Below are positions 1 through 7,511 of a stretch of DNA of 15,406 nucleotides, in pieces. Origin of the DNA: Clostridiales bacterium (GTDB lineage Bacteria > Bacillota > Clostridia > Oscillospirales > Acutalibacteraceae); NCBI GenBank assembly GCA_019415925.1, contig DXYG01000064.1, positions 1-15,406 on the forward strand, read 5' to 3'. Each line of letters begins with the position of its first letter. Within the stretch, counting starts at the first letter, position 1. The position numbers and the translations under genes were made by a program. The notes below the pieces were generated by a model. That model was not told the origin of the DNA. It saw only the letters and a program-made list of their open reading frames with translations, and searched no databases.

Positions 1-68
1 GTGATATACTATGGATATTTCTAATATAGTATAAATGCATTAATTACGTTGATTTAGGAAGATTATTT
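1..68. other. Left-edge leader before the first gene
   Basis: No complete gene lies here. A short open frame from base 1 ends at a TAA at 22-24 and could be the last codons of an upstream gene, but seven codons are too few to identify. A TATAGT hexamer at 25-30 resembles a -10 box but has no -35-like sequence at the right distance, so I do not call a promoter. AGGAAG at 56-61 is the ribosome binding site of the next gene, seven bases before its ATG. Confidence 0.4.
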
Positions 69-1181
69 ATGATTAAAATTTTATTCTTTATCCCAAATTT
101 ATCTGTGGGTGGCGCAGAAAAAGTTTTGGTTAATCTTGTCAATAATATGGACAAGAGCAAGTATAGCATTACTGTAATGACGTTATTTGGCAATGGAGTA
201 AATGAACAGTTTTTGAATAGTGACATAAGATTAATTACTTGCTACAAAAAGCCTTTTAAAGGAAATCACTTTATATTTAAGCTTTTTTCGCCTCAACACC
301 TGTTTAAAAAATTTATTAAAGATGATTATGACATTATTGTTTCATATCTTGAGGGAACGGCTGCAAGAATTGTTAGTGGTTGTAACAATGATAAAACAAA
401 GCTGGTTTGCTGGATTCATGTAGAACAGCATACTGAGAATACTGCTTCAATTTGTTTTCGTAATTTTGAGGAATCAAAAAAATGTTATGAAAAATTCGAT
501 AAAATAATATGTGTCTCGGAATATGTAAAAAAAGATTTTATAAGTATCTATCATAATATAAAAAATGTTGATGTGCTTTATAATACAAATGAGACGAGTC
601 AAATTATAGAAAAGTCAAAAGAACAGGTTAAAGACGAACTATTTGACAATGAAGAAATAAAAATTTGTGCCGTTGGTTCGTTAAAGAAAGTCAAAGGATT
701 TGACAGGTTAATAAGAATTCAAAAAAAGCTTGCAGATGAAGGGCTCAAGACAAAGTTTTATGTTTTAGGTACAGGATCTGAAAAAAGAAATTTGGAGGAA
801 TTAGCTCGGGCAAACAGTCTTGAAGATTTGTTTCTGTTGTTAGGTTATCACGCAAATCCATACAAATATATAAAGAGATGTAATTTGTTTACCTGTGCAT
901 CTACTGCTGAAGGATTTAGCACGGCGGCAACAGAGTCATTAATTTTAGGAGTGCCTGTTGTAACGGTCGATGTTTCGGGTATGAAAGAAATGCTAGGTGA
1001 GAATAACGAGTACGGAATCGTTACAGAAAATAACGAGGACGCTTTGTATGAGGGCATAAAGAAAATGCTTACAACTCCCGGTATGCTTGAGGATTACGCA
1101 GAGCGTGCCAAAGAGAGAGGAAAAGAATTCAGTACAGAAAAGACAGTTATGGCTGTTGAAGAAATGTTTACGAGGCTATGA
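69..1181 (+). CDS. Glycosyltransferase family 4 (GT-B, retaining)
   Basis: This cytoplasmic or membrane-associated enzyme probably transfers a sugar from a nucleotide donor to the growing lipid-linked repeat unit. The 370-residue length is normal for GT4. The N-terminal domain opens with a beta strand and the glycine-rich motif GGAEKV at residues 14-19, typical of GT4 acceptor domains. The C-terminal domain has the G-S-L-K-K-V-K-G-F-D strand-loop around residue 210. It also carries the EX7E donor-site signature at E281 and E289 (A-E-G-F-S-T-A-A-T-E), followed by G-V-P-V-V. The ATG has AGGAAG seven bases upstream. The next gene starts three bases after the stop, so the two are probably cotranscribed. 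The family is secure. The donor and acceptor sugars cannot be read from sequence. Confidence 0.9.
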   Translation: MIKILFFIPNLSVGGAEKVLVNLVNNMDKSKYSITVMTLFGNGVNEQFLNSDIRLITCYKKPFKGNHFIFKLFSPQHLFKKFIKDDYDIIVSYLEGTAARIVSGCNNDKTKLVCWIHVEQHTENTASICFRNFEESKKCYEKFDKIICVSEYVKKDFISIYHNIKNVDVLYNTNETSQIIEKSKEQVKDELFDNEEIKICAVGSLKKVKGFDRLIRIQKKLADEGLKTKFYVLGTGSEKRNLEELARANSLEDLFLLLGYHANPYKYIKRCNLFTCASTAEGFSTAATESLILGVPVVTVDVSGMKEMLGENNEYGIVTENNEDALYEGIKKMLTTPGMLEDYAERAKERGKEFSTEKTVMAVEEMFTRL

Positions 1182-1184
1182 TTT

Positions 1185-2378
1185 ATGAAACACGGTTTTT
1201 ATTTCAGATTTTATAAAGTATTCCATAACGAAACATTTTGTGCGTTGTTATCGAATTTGGCATATTTTCTTTATTGCATTAAATATAAGCTTGCAAAGCT
1301 TATGACAAAATCGAATATTATTGATATGACCGCTGAAGAGGCGCATAAAATTATAGATGAGGTTTATCCAAAGCCTGATTCAAAACCTGAATATATAAAT
1401 ACTGAAATAGATAATAGTTTAGATTTGTCAGTAATTATTCCTGTTTATAATCATGCAGATATTCTTGAAGATAATATAAAGTCAATTCTTAATCAGAAAA
1501 CAACATATAATTACGAGGTTATCTTTGTAGATGACGGCTCAACCGACAGTGCTCGTGATATTTTAAAAAAATATGAAAATCATCCGAAGGTTAAGCTTAT
1601 TTTTCAGCAGAACGGCGGAATCGGTGCGGCAAGAAATACGGGCATAAATAACGCAAGCGGAAAGTACATAATGTTCATTGACTGTGACGATACGGTGCAC
1701 GATAATATTATCGAAATTTTGATATCGGAAGCATATTCAAAAAACTGTGATATTGTAATGGCTGCTCATAACCTTGTAAAAGAAAGACAAGGAAAGGTTT
1801 ATGAGGTAGTTCCGAATGTGTATCCTCAGCGAAATTTGTCCGGTTATAAAAATAATGACCGAATTATGAATTACGCAGGATTGCCTTGGGGAAAGGTTTA
1901 TAAAAGAGAGCTTTGGAATAATGTCAGATTTTTCCCTGGATATTGGTATGAGGATACCATAATACAATTCTTAATTTTCACACAGTGTAAGAGCTTTTCT
2001 TATTTGCCTGAAGTTGTTTATGAGTATAAATGGTTTGAAAAGAATTTTTCTCATACACAGGGTGCGGGAAATAATGTTAAGTCAATTGATTTTTACTGGT
2101 TGCTTAAAGATATTTTGAATCATTACAGTGTTATAGGATTAAAGAAGGATAATATTCTATACACATTGATTTTAAAGCATTTAAGCTCTTTCTATTATTC
2201 AAATTTTAAAAATCTTGACGAAAGAACTTTTACTGCTCTTTTTGTTCTTGCAAGAGAGATTTATTTTGAGTATAAACCAAAAGAAAAGGTTAAGCTTCCG
2301 TATATGTTAAGACAGATTGAAATAGCATTTGACAGAAATGATATTGAGCTATGGAAGCTTGCAAGCAGTTATGTATGA
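1185..2378 (+). CDS. Glycosyltransferase family 2 with N-terminal extension
   Basis: This is an inverting GT-A enzyme expected to add one sugar to the repeat unit at the cytoplasmic membrane face. The GT2 domain starts near residue 80 with L-S-V-I-I-P-V-Y-N. It continues with V-D-D-G-S-T-D, the N-G-G-I-G-A-A-R-N-T-G loop and the metal-binding D166-C-D168-D169. A W-Y-E-D-T motif at 254-258 (E256-D257) fits the usual catalytic-base region. About 78 residues precede the domain, far more than usual for such enzymes. Residues 17-42 of this extension are hydrophobic with scattered lysines and may sit on the membrane. The ATG has GAGG at 1172-1175. The stop overlaps the track of the next gene only if that gene's earlier, less likely ATG is used. 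Substrate unknown. Confidence 0.88.
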   Translation: MKHGFYFRFYKVFHNETFCALLSNLAYFLYCIKYKLAKLMTKSNIIDMTAEEAHKIIDEVYPKPDSKPEYINTEIDNSLDLSVIIPVYNHADILEDNIKSILNQKTTYNYEVIFVDDGSTDSARDILKKYENHPKVKLIFQQNGGIGAARNTGINNASGKYIMFIDCDDTVHDNIIEILISEAYSKNCDIVMAAHNLVKERQGKVYEVVPNVYPQRNLSGYKNNDRIMNYAGLPWGKVYKRELWNNVRFFPGYWYEDTIIQFLIFTQCKSFSYLPEVVYEYKWFEKNFSHTQGAGNNVKSIDFYWLLKDILNHYSVIGLKKDNILYTLILKHLSSFYYSNFKNLDERTFTALFVLAREIYFEYKPKEKVKLPYMLRQIEIAFDRNDIELWKLASSYV

Positions 2379-2379
2379 T

Positions 2380-2385
2380 AGGAGA
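2380..2385 (+). promoter_or_regulatory. Ribosome binding site that fixes the start of the next gene
   Basis: AGGAGA lies just after the preceding stop codon and four to five bases before the ATG at 2390. An in-frame ATG at 2351 would lie inside the preceding gene without such a site, and the product from 2390 begins with a typical first beta strand (M-N-I-L-V-I-A-G). The downstream start is therefore chosen. Confidence 0.75.
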
Positions 2386-2389
2386 AAAT

Positions 2390-3631
2390 ATGAATATTCT
2401 TGTAATTGCCGGATGTTGTTTGTTAAATAATTCATCAGCAAATCTTTGTCATATGGCATATATTGACGGAATGATACAGTTAGGTAACGATGTTGATTTA
2501 CTGACATATTCCGACAGCCCGGAAAAAAGATATTCGGATTCTGACTTTTTTTCAAGGTTAAGGAATATCTATACATATAACGGTATTTCACTATATGAAA
2601 AGTTGTCAGCCAGACAAAAAGAAAATCAGGTGAATGTTGAAAAAACAACCGGAAAATCTGATAATACACAAAACAGTATCTCTATTAAAACCCGAATCCT
2701 TAATATTGGTAAAAAACTTTTTTGGTCTGCTTACGGAATATATAATCCTTCAATATCATGGTATTGGCGGGCAAAAAAATTCAAATCAGACAATGAGTAC
2801 GATATGGTGGTATCACTGTCATATCCAATGACAAGCCATTTGGTTGCAAAAAGACTTATTGAAAAAAAACATATAAAAACCAAGCATTGGATTCAGATTT
2901 GGGAAGATCCATGGACGTTTGATCCTGCTTTTCACAAAAGTTCTTCTGCACGAGTTCTTAAAAGAAGCTATAAGGCAGAGAAAAAACTACTTGATGCCTG
3001 CAAGGATATTTTATATGTAAGTCCTATTACTCTGAAAACGCATCAGGATAATTTCCCTGATTCAAAAAAATATATGAGATGGCTTCCTTTGCCTTCTTAT
3101 TATCAGGATCGATCTGAAAAAACAAAGAGTAAGAAGCAGGGCTTTAACTATGGATACTTTGGTGATTATCCGCCTTGCTATAGAGATTTAACACCTTTTT
3201 ATAACGTAGCTGTTAAGAAAAATTTATATTTTGATATTTGCGGTTCTCCGTACGGGTTGCTTGAAAGTAATAATAATATTACTGTAAACCCAAGGCTTCC
3301 GCTTGAGGAGTTAAAGAGTCACGAGGCAAAAACAGATGTGTTGGTGTGTCTGATGAATAAAGGCGGTGGACAAATTCCAGGCAAGATTTATCAGTATGCG
3401 GCAACAAATAAGTATGTTATTGTTATTTTAGATGGCACAGATGAAGAAAAATTAATTTTGAAAGACTTTTTTTCGCAGTATAATCGTTTTATTTTCTGTG
3501 AAAATACCGAAGAATCTATTGAGAAAACAGTAGATTTATTTGAAAGAGGAGATTTTTCTGGTATAAATAATTTGCCGTTAGACGCTTTTTCGCCTGCTAA
3601 AATAGCAGAAAAACTATTAGAGGTAGAATAA
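2390..3631 (+). CDS. Probable GT-B glycosyltransferase, unassigned family
   Basis: The product is 413 residues from the ATG at 2390, which has AGGAGA directly upstream. It reads as a GT-B fold. The N-terminal strand M-N-I-L-V-I-A-G is followed by a low-complexity, lysine- and asparagine-rich stretch (about residues 80-105). Next comes a conserved-looking H166-W-I-Q-I-W-E-D-P-W175 segment. The C-terminal half has G-K-I-Y-Q-Y-A-A-T-N-K-Y-V-I near 331-344, which resembles the donor-side helix of GT4 enzymes (K-x-Y-x-Y-x-A-x-x-K). The canonical EX7E motif is not obvious. It lies between two glycosyltransferase genes, two bases before the next one, so a role in assembling the repeat unit is likely. 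It could also be a sugar-modifying transferase. The family call is inference from fold-like motifs and context. Confidence 0.6.
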   Translation: MNILVIAGCCLLNNSSANLCHMAYIDGMIQLGNDVDLLTYSDSPEKRYSDSDFFSRLRNIYTYNGISLYEKLSARQKENQVNVEKTTGKSDNTQNSISIKTRILNIGKKLFWSAYGIYNPSISWYWRAKKFKSDNEYDMVVSLSYPMTSHLVAKRLIEKKHIKTKHWIQIWEDPWTFDPAFHKSSSARVLKRSYKAEKKLLDACKDILYVSPITLKTHQDNFPDSKKYMRWLPLPSYYQDRSEKTKSKKQGFNYGYFGDYPPCYRDLTPFYNVAVKKNLYFDICGSPYGLLESNNNITVNPRLPLEELKSHEAKTDVLVCLMNKGGGQIPGKIYQYAATNKYVIVILDGTDEEKLILKDFFSQYNRFIFCENTEESIEKTVDLFERGDFSGINNLPLDAFSPAKIAEKLLEVE

Positions 3632-3633
3632 TT

Positions 3634-4596
3634 TTGAAAGAATTAATTAGTGTTATTGTCCCAATCTATAATGTCGAAAAATATTTAAGGAAATGTGTGG
3701 ACAGTTTGATAAACCAGACATATAAAAATCTTGAAATTATTCTTGTTGACGACGGTTCGCCGGACAACTGTCCGAAAATTTGTGATGAATATGCTAAGCA
3801 GGACAGCAGAATAAAGGTTATGCATAAAGAAAACGGTGGTTTGTCTGACGCAAGAAACGCAGGAATGAAAGTTGCAAGAGGTGAGTATATCTCGTTTATT
3901 GATTCCGATGATTGGATTAAATCGGAAATGATCGAAGATATGTACAATCGTATGATTGAGGATAACAGCGATTTGGTTTCTTCCGGTGTGTTATGGGTTG
4001 ATGAGGACGGTGTCGAAATCAGAAATGCAACCGTCAGCGAGAATTGCGTTTTAAATACAGAACAAGCAATTAAAGAGCTTATTAATGACGGAAAGCTTAA
4101 ACAGCATGTGTGGAATAAGCTATACAAAACTGATCTGATAAAAAATATACTGTTTGATAAGGGTAAGTATCACGAAGATGTTTTCTGGTCATACAAGGTT
4201 ATTGGCGAATCAAAACGGATTTCAATAGAAAAAAATTCATATTATTTTTACGTTCAGCGTTCGGAAAGTATAATGGGAGAAAAATATTCTGCCAAAAGGC
4301 TTGATGCCTTGGATGCTATGGAATTAAGATGTGAATATACAAAGGATAAATTTCCGAAGCTGTATAATAATGCAATTAGTGTATATATAGGCAGTTGTAT
4401 GTACCATTTACAGCTTGCTCTAATTGCAGGTACCGATAAAGAAGTGATAAGGAATATAGAAAACAGGATTGGTTACAAAAAAAACGGTAATGTTTTTGAG
4501 AATCTGGCAGGAAAGCAGAAGTTGTGGATGCATATGTTTGTATGTATGCCTGCTGCTACGTGTAAATTGCGGAACTTATTAAAGATTGGATTGTAA
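3634..4596 (+). CDS. Glycosyltransferase family 2 (EpsJ-like)
   Basis: This inverting GT-A transferase of 320 residues probably adds a sugar to the lipid-linked repeat unit. The GT2 domain begins at residue 4 with I-S-V-I-V-P-I-Y-N, followed by V-D-D-G-S-P-D, N-G-G-L-S-D-A-R-N-A-G and the metal-binding D90-S-D92-D93-W. H180-E181-D182 is the probable catalytic-base region. The start is TTG at 3634, because the next ATG would remove the first nucleotide-binding strand. AGAGG at 3619-3623 supports it. It is close in its first 110 residues to the GT2 at 5709-6728 but diverges afterwards, which suggests related enzymes with different acceptors. The C-terminal tail is hydrophobic and cysteine-containing and may touch the membrane. 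Substrate unknown. Confidence 0.9.
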   Translation: MKELISVIVPIYNVEKYLRKCVDSLINQTYKNLEIILVDDGSPDNCPKICDEYAKQDSRIKVMHKENGGLSDARNAGMKVARGEYISFIDSDDWIKSEMIEDMYNRMIEDNSDLVSSGVLWVDEDGVEIRNATVSENCVLNTEQAIKELINDGKLKQHVWNKLYKTDLIKNILFDKGKYHEDVFWSYKVIGESKRISIEKNSYYFYVQRSESIMGEKYSAKRLDALDAMELRCEYTKDKFPKLYNNAISVYIGSCMYHLQLALIAGTDKEVIRNIENRIGYKKNGNVFENLAGKQKLWMHMFVCMPAATCKLRNLLKIGL

Positions 4597-4598
4597 TT

Positions 4599-5690
4599 AT
4601 GAAAAAAGTTATGCTGGTGTTCGGAACTCGACCTGAAGCAATTAAGATGTGCCCTCTTGTAAACGAGCTAAAGTCGAGAAAAAATATTATAACTAAGGTT
4701 TGCGTCACAGGTCAGCATCGTCAGATGCTTGACCAAGTACTCGAAATTTTCGGAGTTGAGCCTGATTACGATTTATCAATAATGAAGGACAAGCAGACCT
4801 TGTTTGATATTACAACAAATATCTTAAATAGAATCAGAGAAATTCTTGAATCCGAAAAGCCGGATGTTGTGCTTGTACACGGTGATACTTCCACTACGTT
4901 TGTTACAGCGTTGGCGTGTTTCTACCTTCAGATTCCTGTCGGTCATGTTGAGGCAGGCTTGCGTACATATAATATTTATTCTCCTTATCCTGAGGAATTT
5001 AACAGACAGGCTGTCGGAATTGTGGCAAAGTATAATTTTGCACCGACGGAGATGTCAAAAGAGAATCTCATAAGAGAGGGCAAAAATCCCGACAACATTT
5101 ATGTTACGGGCAATACCGCTATTGATGCTTTGAAAACTACTGTCAGAGATGATTACAAGCATCCTGAACTTGAATGGGCAAAGGACAGCAGACTTATTAT
5201 GCTTACAGCGCACAGACGTGAAAATCTCGGTGAGCCAATGCATCATATGTTTCGTGCAATTCGCAGAATAGTAGACGAAAACCCTGATGTAAAGGTAATT
5301 TATCCAATACATATGAATCCCGTTGTGAGGAAAGCGGCAGATGAAGAGCTTGGAAATGATGACCGAATTCATATTATAGAACCGCTTGATGTGCTTGATT
5401 TCCACAACTTTTTAGCAAGAAGTTATCTTATCTTAACAGACAGCGGCGGTATTCAGGAGGAGGCTCCGTCACTTGGAAAGCCTGTTCTTGTTATGAGAGA
5501 TACAACTGAGCGACCCGAGGGCATCAAAGCGGGAACACTCAAACTAGTAGGTACTGATGAGGACGTTATTTATAGTGAGTTTAAAAAGCTTTTGACCGAT
5601 AATACAGAATACGAAAAAATGAGCAAGGCATCAAATCCATATGGTGACGGCTTTGCGTGCAAGAGAATAGCTGATATATTGTGTAAATAA
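4599..5690 (+). CDS. wecB: UDP-N-acetylglucosamine 2-epimerase (non-hydrolysing)
   Basis: This cytoplasmic enzyme interconverts UDP-GlcNAc and UDP-ManNAc, supplying ManNAc for the polysaccharide. The 363-residue product shows the family signatures in order. These are F-G-T-R-P-E-A-I-K near residue 8, V-T-G-Q-H-R, V-H-G-D96-T-S-T-T, H-V-E118-A-G-L-R-T, P-E132-E-F-N-R-Q, T-A-H205-R-R-E-N-L-G, and S-G-G-I-Q-E-E-A-P with R-x-x-T-E-R-P-E-G. D96, E118, E132 and H205 match the active-site positions known for the E. coli enzyme. No UDP-ManNAc dehydrogenase (wecC) is in the window, so ManNAc rather than ManNAcA is the simplest product used. The Shine-Dalgarno site before the ATG is weak. GC is higher than in the flanking transferase genes. 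The name mnaA is also used in Gram-positives. Confidence 0.95.
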   Translation: MKKVMLVFGTRPEAIKMCPLVNELKSRKNIITKVCVTGQHRQMLDQVLEIFGVEPDYDLSIMKDKQTLFDITTNILNRIREILESEKPDVVLVHGDTSTTFVTALACFYLQIPVGHVEAGLRTYNIYSPYPEEFNRQAVGIVAKYNFAPTEMSKENLIREGKNPDNIYVTGNTAIDALKTTVRDDYKHPELEWAKDSRLIMLTAHRRENLGEPMHHMFRAIRRIVDENPDVKVIYPIHMNPVVRKAADEELGNDDRIHIIEPLDVLDFHNFLARSYLILTDSGGIQEEAPSLGKPVLVMRDTTERPEGIKAGTLKLVGTDEDVIYSEFKKLLTDNTEYEKMSKASNPYGDGFACKRIADILCK

Positions 5691-5708
5691 TTTGAAAGAA
5701 GCGATAAA

Positions 5709-6728
5709 GTGCCTTTAATTAGTGTTATAGTACCGGTATATAATGCAGAAAAATTTTTGCATTATTGTATTGACAGTATACTTAATCAATCTTTTGTGGA
5801 TTTTGAGATTTTACTTGTCAATGACGGTTCGACAGATAACAGTGGGAAAATTTGCGATAAGTATGCAGAAAAGGATACTAGAGTAAAAGTAATCCACAAA
5901 CAAAACGGCGGTGTTTCAAGCGCAAGAAATGCAGGAATTGAAGCTGCACAGGGAGAATATATATGCTTTGTTGACAGTGATGATTATCTTGAAAAGGATT
6001 ATCTTGAAATATTGATTGAAACAAAGAAAAAATTTCCTGATTATGACAGTGTGTGGTGCGGTTTTCAGACCGTTGAGGATTATAATGGAAAAAACAACAA
6101 AGATGTAATTGCTGAAAATAATACTAAATTTTCCTGCTATAGTTTAGAAGATATAATGTTACTTCATGAAAAATGGCTTGAAGCATCTCCGTGTAACAAA
6201 CTTTTTGATAAAGGGATTATTATTAATAATAAAATAAAATTTCCTGATGATTTATCATTAGGTGAAGATTTGTTGTTCAATTTTGAGTATCTGGATTGTA
6301 GCGAGGGAAAAATAGTTGTTATTAACAAGCCTCTTTATAATTATATTCGTGACGGAAAAGAATCGCTTGATAATAAATACTATCCGAATCTTCTTGAAAT
6401 TTACAGAAGATTAAATTCAGAAATAGAAAAGTATGCTCAAAAATGGAGTTTATCTGGTGTTCAGATTTCCAAGATGTACAGCTCATTTTTTTTCAGACTT
6501 GAGAATGTTTTGAGAAACACATTTAATAAAAAAAATAAAGAGTCATTTCGAAAAAAGCTCAAGTATAATAATGAAATATTAAATAGCAATGATTTTCAGG
6601 AAAGTATGAAAAAAATGGAGGCTTCTATACATCCGATGTACAGATTTGCGTACAATTCGAAAAAATATATTTTTGTAAAGTTGGCTGATATATCATTAAA
6701 TATTAAAAATAAGTTATTGCGGAAGTGA
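5709..6728 (+). CDS. Glycosyltransferase family 2
   Basis: This is an inverting GT-A transferase of 339 residues. The catalytic domain starts at once with L-I-S-V-I-V-P-V-Y-N, then V-N-D-G-S-T-D, N-G-G-V-S-S-A-R-N-A-G and D89-S-D91-D92-Y. G185-E186-D187 is the likely base region. The start is GTG at 5709. The upstream site is a modest AGAAG at 5697-5701, and no later ATG would keep the first strand. The last 100 residues are rich in lysine and aromatic residues and may bind the membrane or the acceptor. An eight-T run near 6486 and an eight-A run near 6528 lie within the coding sequence, but the frame is intact. The donor could be UDP-ManNAc from the epimerase just upstream, but adjacency alone does not prove this. 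Confidence 0.9.
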   Translation: MPLISVIVPVYNAEKFLHYCIDSILNQSFVDFEILLVNDGSTDNSGKICDKYAEKDTRVKVIHKQNGGVSSARNAGIEAAQGEYICFVDSDDYLEKDYLEILIETKKKFPDYDSVWCGFQTVEDYNGKNNKDVIAENNTKFSCYSLEDIMLLHEKWLEASPCNKLFDKGIIINNKIKFPDDLSLGEDLLFNFEYLDCSEGKIVVINKPLYNYIRDGKESLDNKYYPNLLEIYRRLNSEIEKYAQKWSLSGVQISKMYSSFFFRLENVLRNTFNKKNKESFRKKLKYNNEILNSNDFQESMKKMEASIHPMYRFAYNSKKYIFVKLADISLNIKNKLLRK

Positions 6729-6732
6729 AAAA

Positions 6733-7497
6733 ATGCATCCAATAAAATCTATTGAAGCACATTATCAGACATATGTGATAAAGCACTTTAGTAAAAGTAA
6801 ATATTCAACGGTACTGAGAAAATTTAGGAATAAGCACGACGGTGAATCTTGCTTTATTGTCGGAAACGGACCGAGCCTAAGTCCGGACGATTTGGAAGTG
6901 TTACATAAAAATAACATACCGACCTTTGGATTTAATCGTATTTTCTTAATGTTTGATAATACAGATTGGCGACCTACCTACTACATTTCACAGGACGAAA
7001 AAATGCTTAAAAATTGCGTAAATGAAGTTAGCGGAATGGATTTACCTTATAAGTTTATTCCGTTACAATTGAAATATTATTTCGGGATAAATATCAAGGA
7101 CGCTTTATATTTTAATATGCAGGCAGATGCTTCGATTCCCTTTGGAGAATTTGCAAATATTGTGGAAAATTCAAACACTGTGGCGTACACAGCCGCCCAG
7201 TTAGCTGCATATATGGGCTTTAAGAAGATTTATTTAATAGGTGTTGATCACAGCTTCAGCGTGGTGAAAAACGATAAAGGTGAGATAATCAGAGATGAAA
7301 ATGCGAAGGATTATTTTACCGATGCTTATAATGCAGATAAGGACGAATTGTATATTCCGAATCTTGACGCAAGCACAAGAACTTTTCTGAAAATGAAAAA
7401 AAATTGTGATGCAAATGGAATTGAAGTTTATAATGCTACTCGAGGCGGAAAATTAGAAGTATTTCCAAGAGTCAATTTTGACGATTTGCTAAAATAA
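6733..7497 (+). CDS. DUF115/MptE-like protein, candidate CMP-sugar glycosyltransferase
   Basis: The 254-residue product belongs to the group annotated as 6-hydroxymethylpterin pyrophosphokinase MptE-like (DUF115). In polysaccharide loci this group is more plausibly transferases. Visible motifs are I-V-G-N45-G-P-S-L at 42-49, F-G-F-N68-R-I-F, D-W-R-P-T-Y-Y near 80, I-Y-L-I-G-V-D172-H-S-F, and C-terminal N234-A-T-R-G-G-K-L-E-V-F-P-R. As I recall it, the Campylobacter sialyltransferase CstII (GT42) has the same sequence of features: G-N-G-P-S-L, then F-x-x-N, then I-Y-L-x-G-I-D. The CstII catalytic histidine has no clear counterpart here. The gene sits two genes before the CMP-Kdo block, so use of CMP-Kdo is a reasonable hypothesis. 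GGAAG at 6721-6725 serves the ATG. A pterin role is unlikely in this context. Confidence 0.7.
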   Translation: MHPIKSIEAHYQTYVIKHFSKSKYSTVLRKFRNKHDGESCFIVGNGPSLSPDDLEVLHKNNIPTFGFNRIFLMFDNTDWRPTYYISQDEKMLKNCVNEVSGMDLPYKFIPLQLKYYFGINIKDALYFNMQADASIPFGEFANIVENSNTVAYTAAQLAAYMGFKKIYLIGVDHSFSVVKNDKGEIIRDENAKDYFTDAYNADKDELYIPNLDASTRTFLKMKKNCDANGIEVYNATRGGKLEVFPRVNFDDLLK

Positions 7498-7511
7498 TTA
7501 AGGATAATTAT

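Noticed and set aside
25..30. TATAGT as the -10 box of a locus promoter
   Set aside because: No -35-like hexamer lies 16 to 18 bases upstream, and the sequence is too AT-rich for a single hexamer to mean much.
3666..4127. 153-codon open frame on the - strand
   Set aside because: It lies fully inside a clear GT2 gene on the + strand, has no ribosome binding site and reads as a serine/leucine-rich shadow of the sense codons.
6486..6535. Eight-T and eight-A runs as phase-variation sites
   Set aside because: Similar runs (for example near 2862 and 4477) are scattered through the AT-rich genes. None is long enough or placed to suggest a switch, and all frames are intact.
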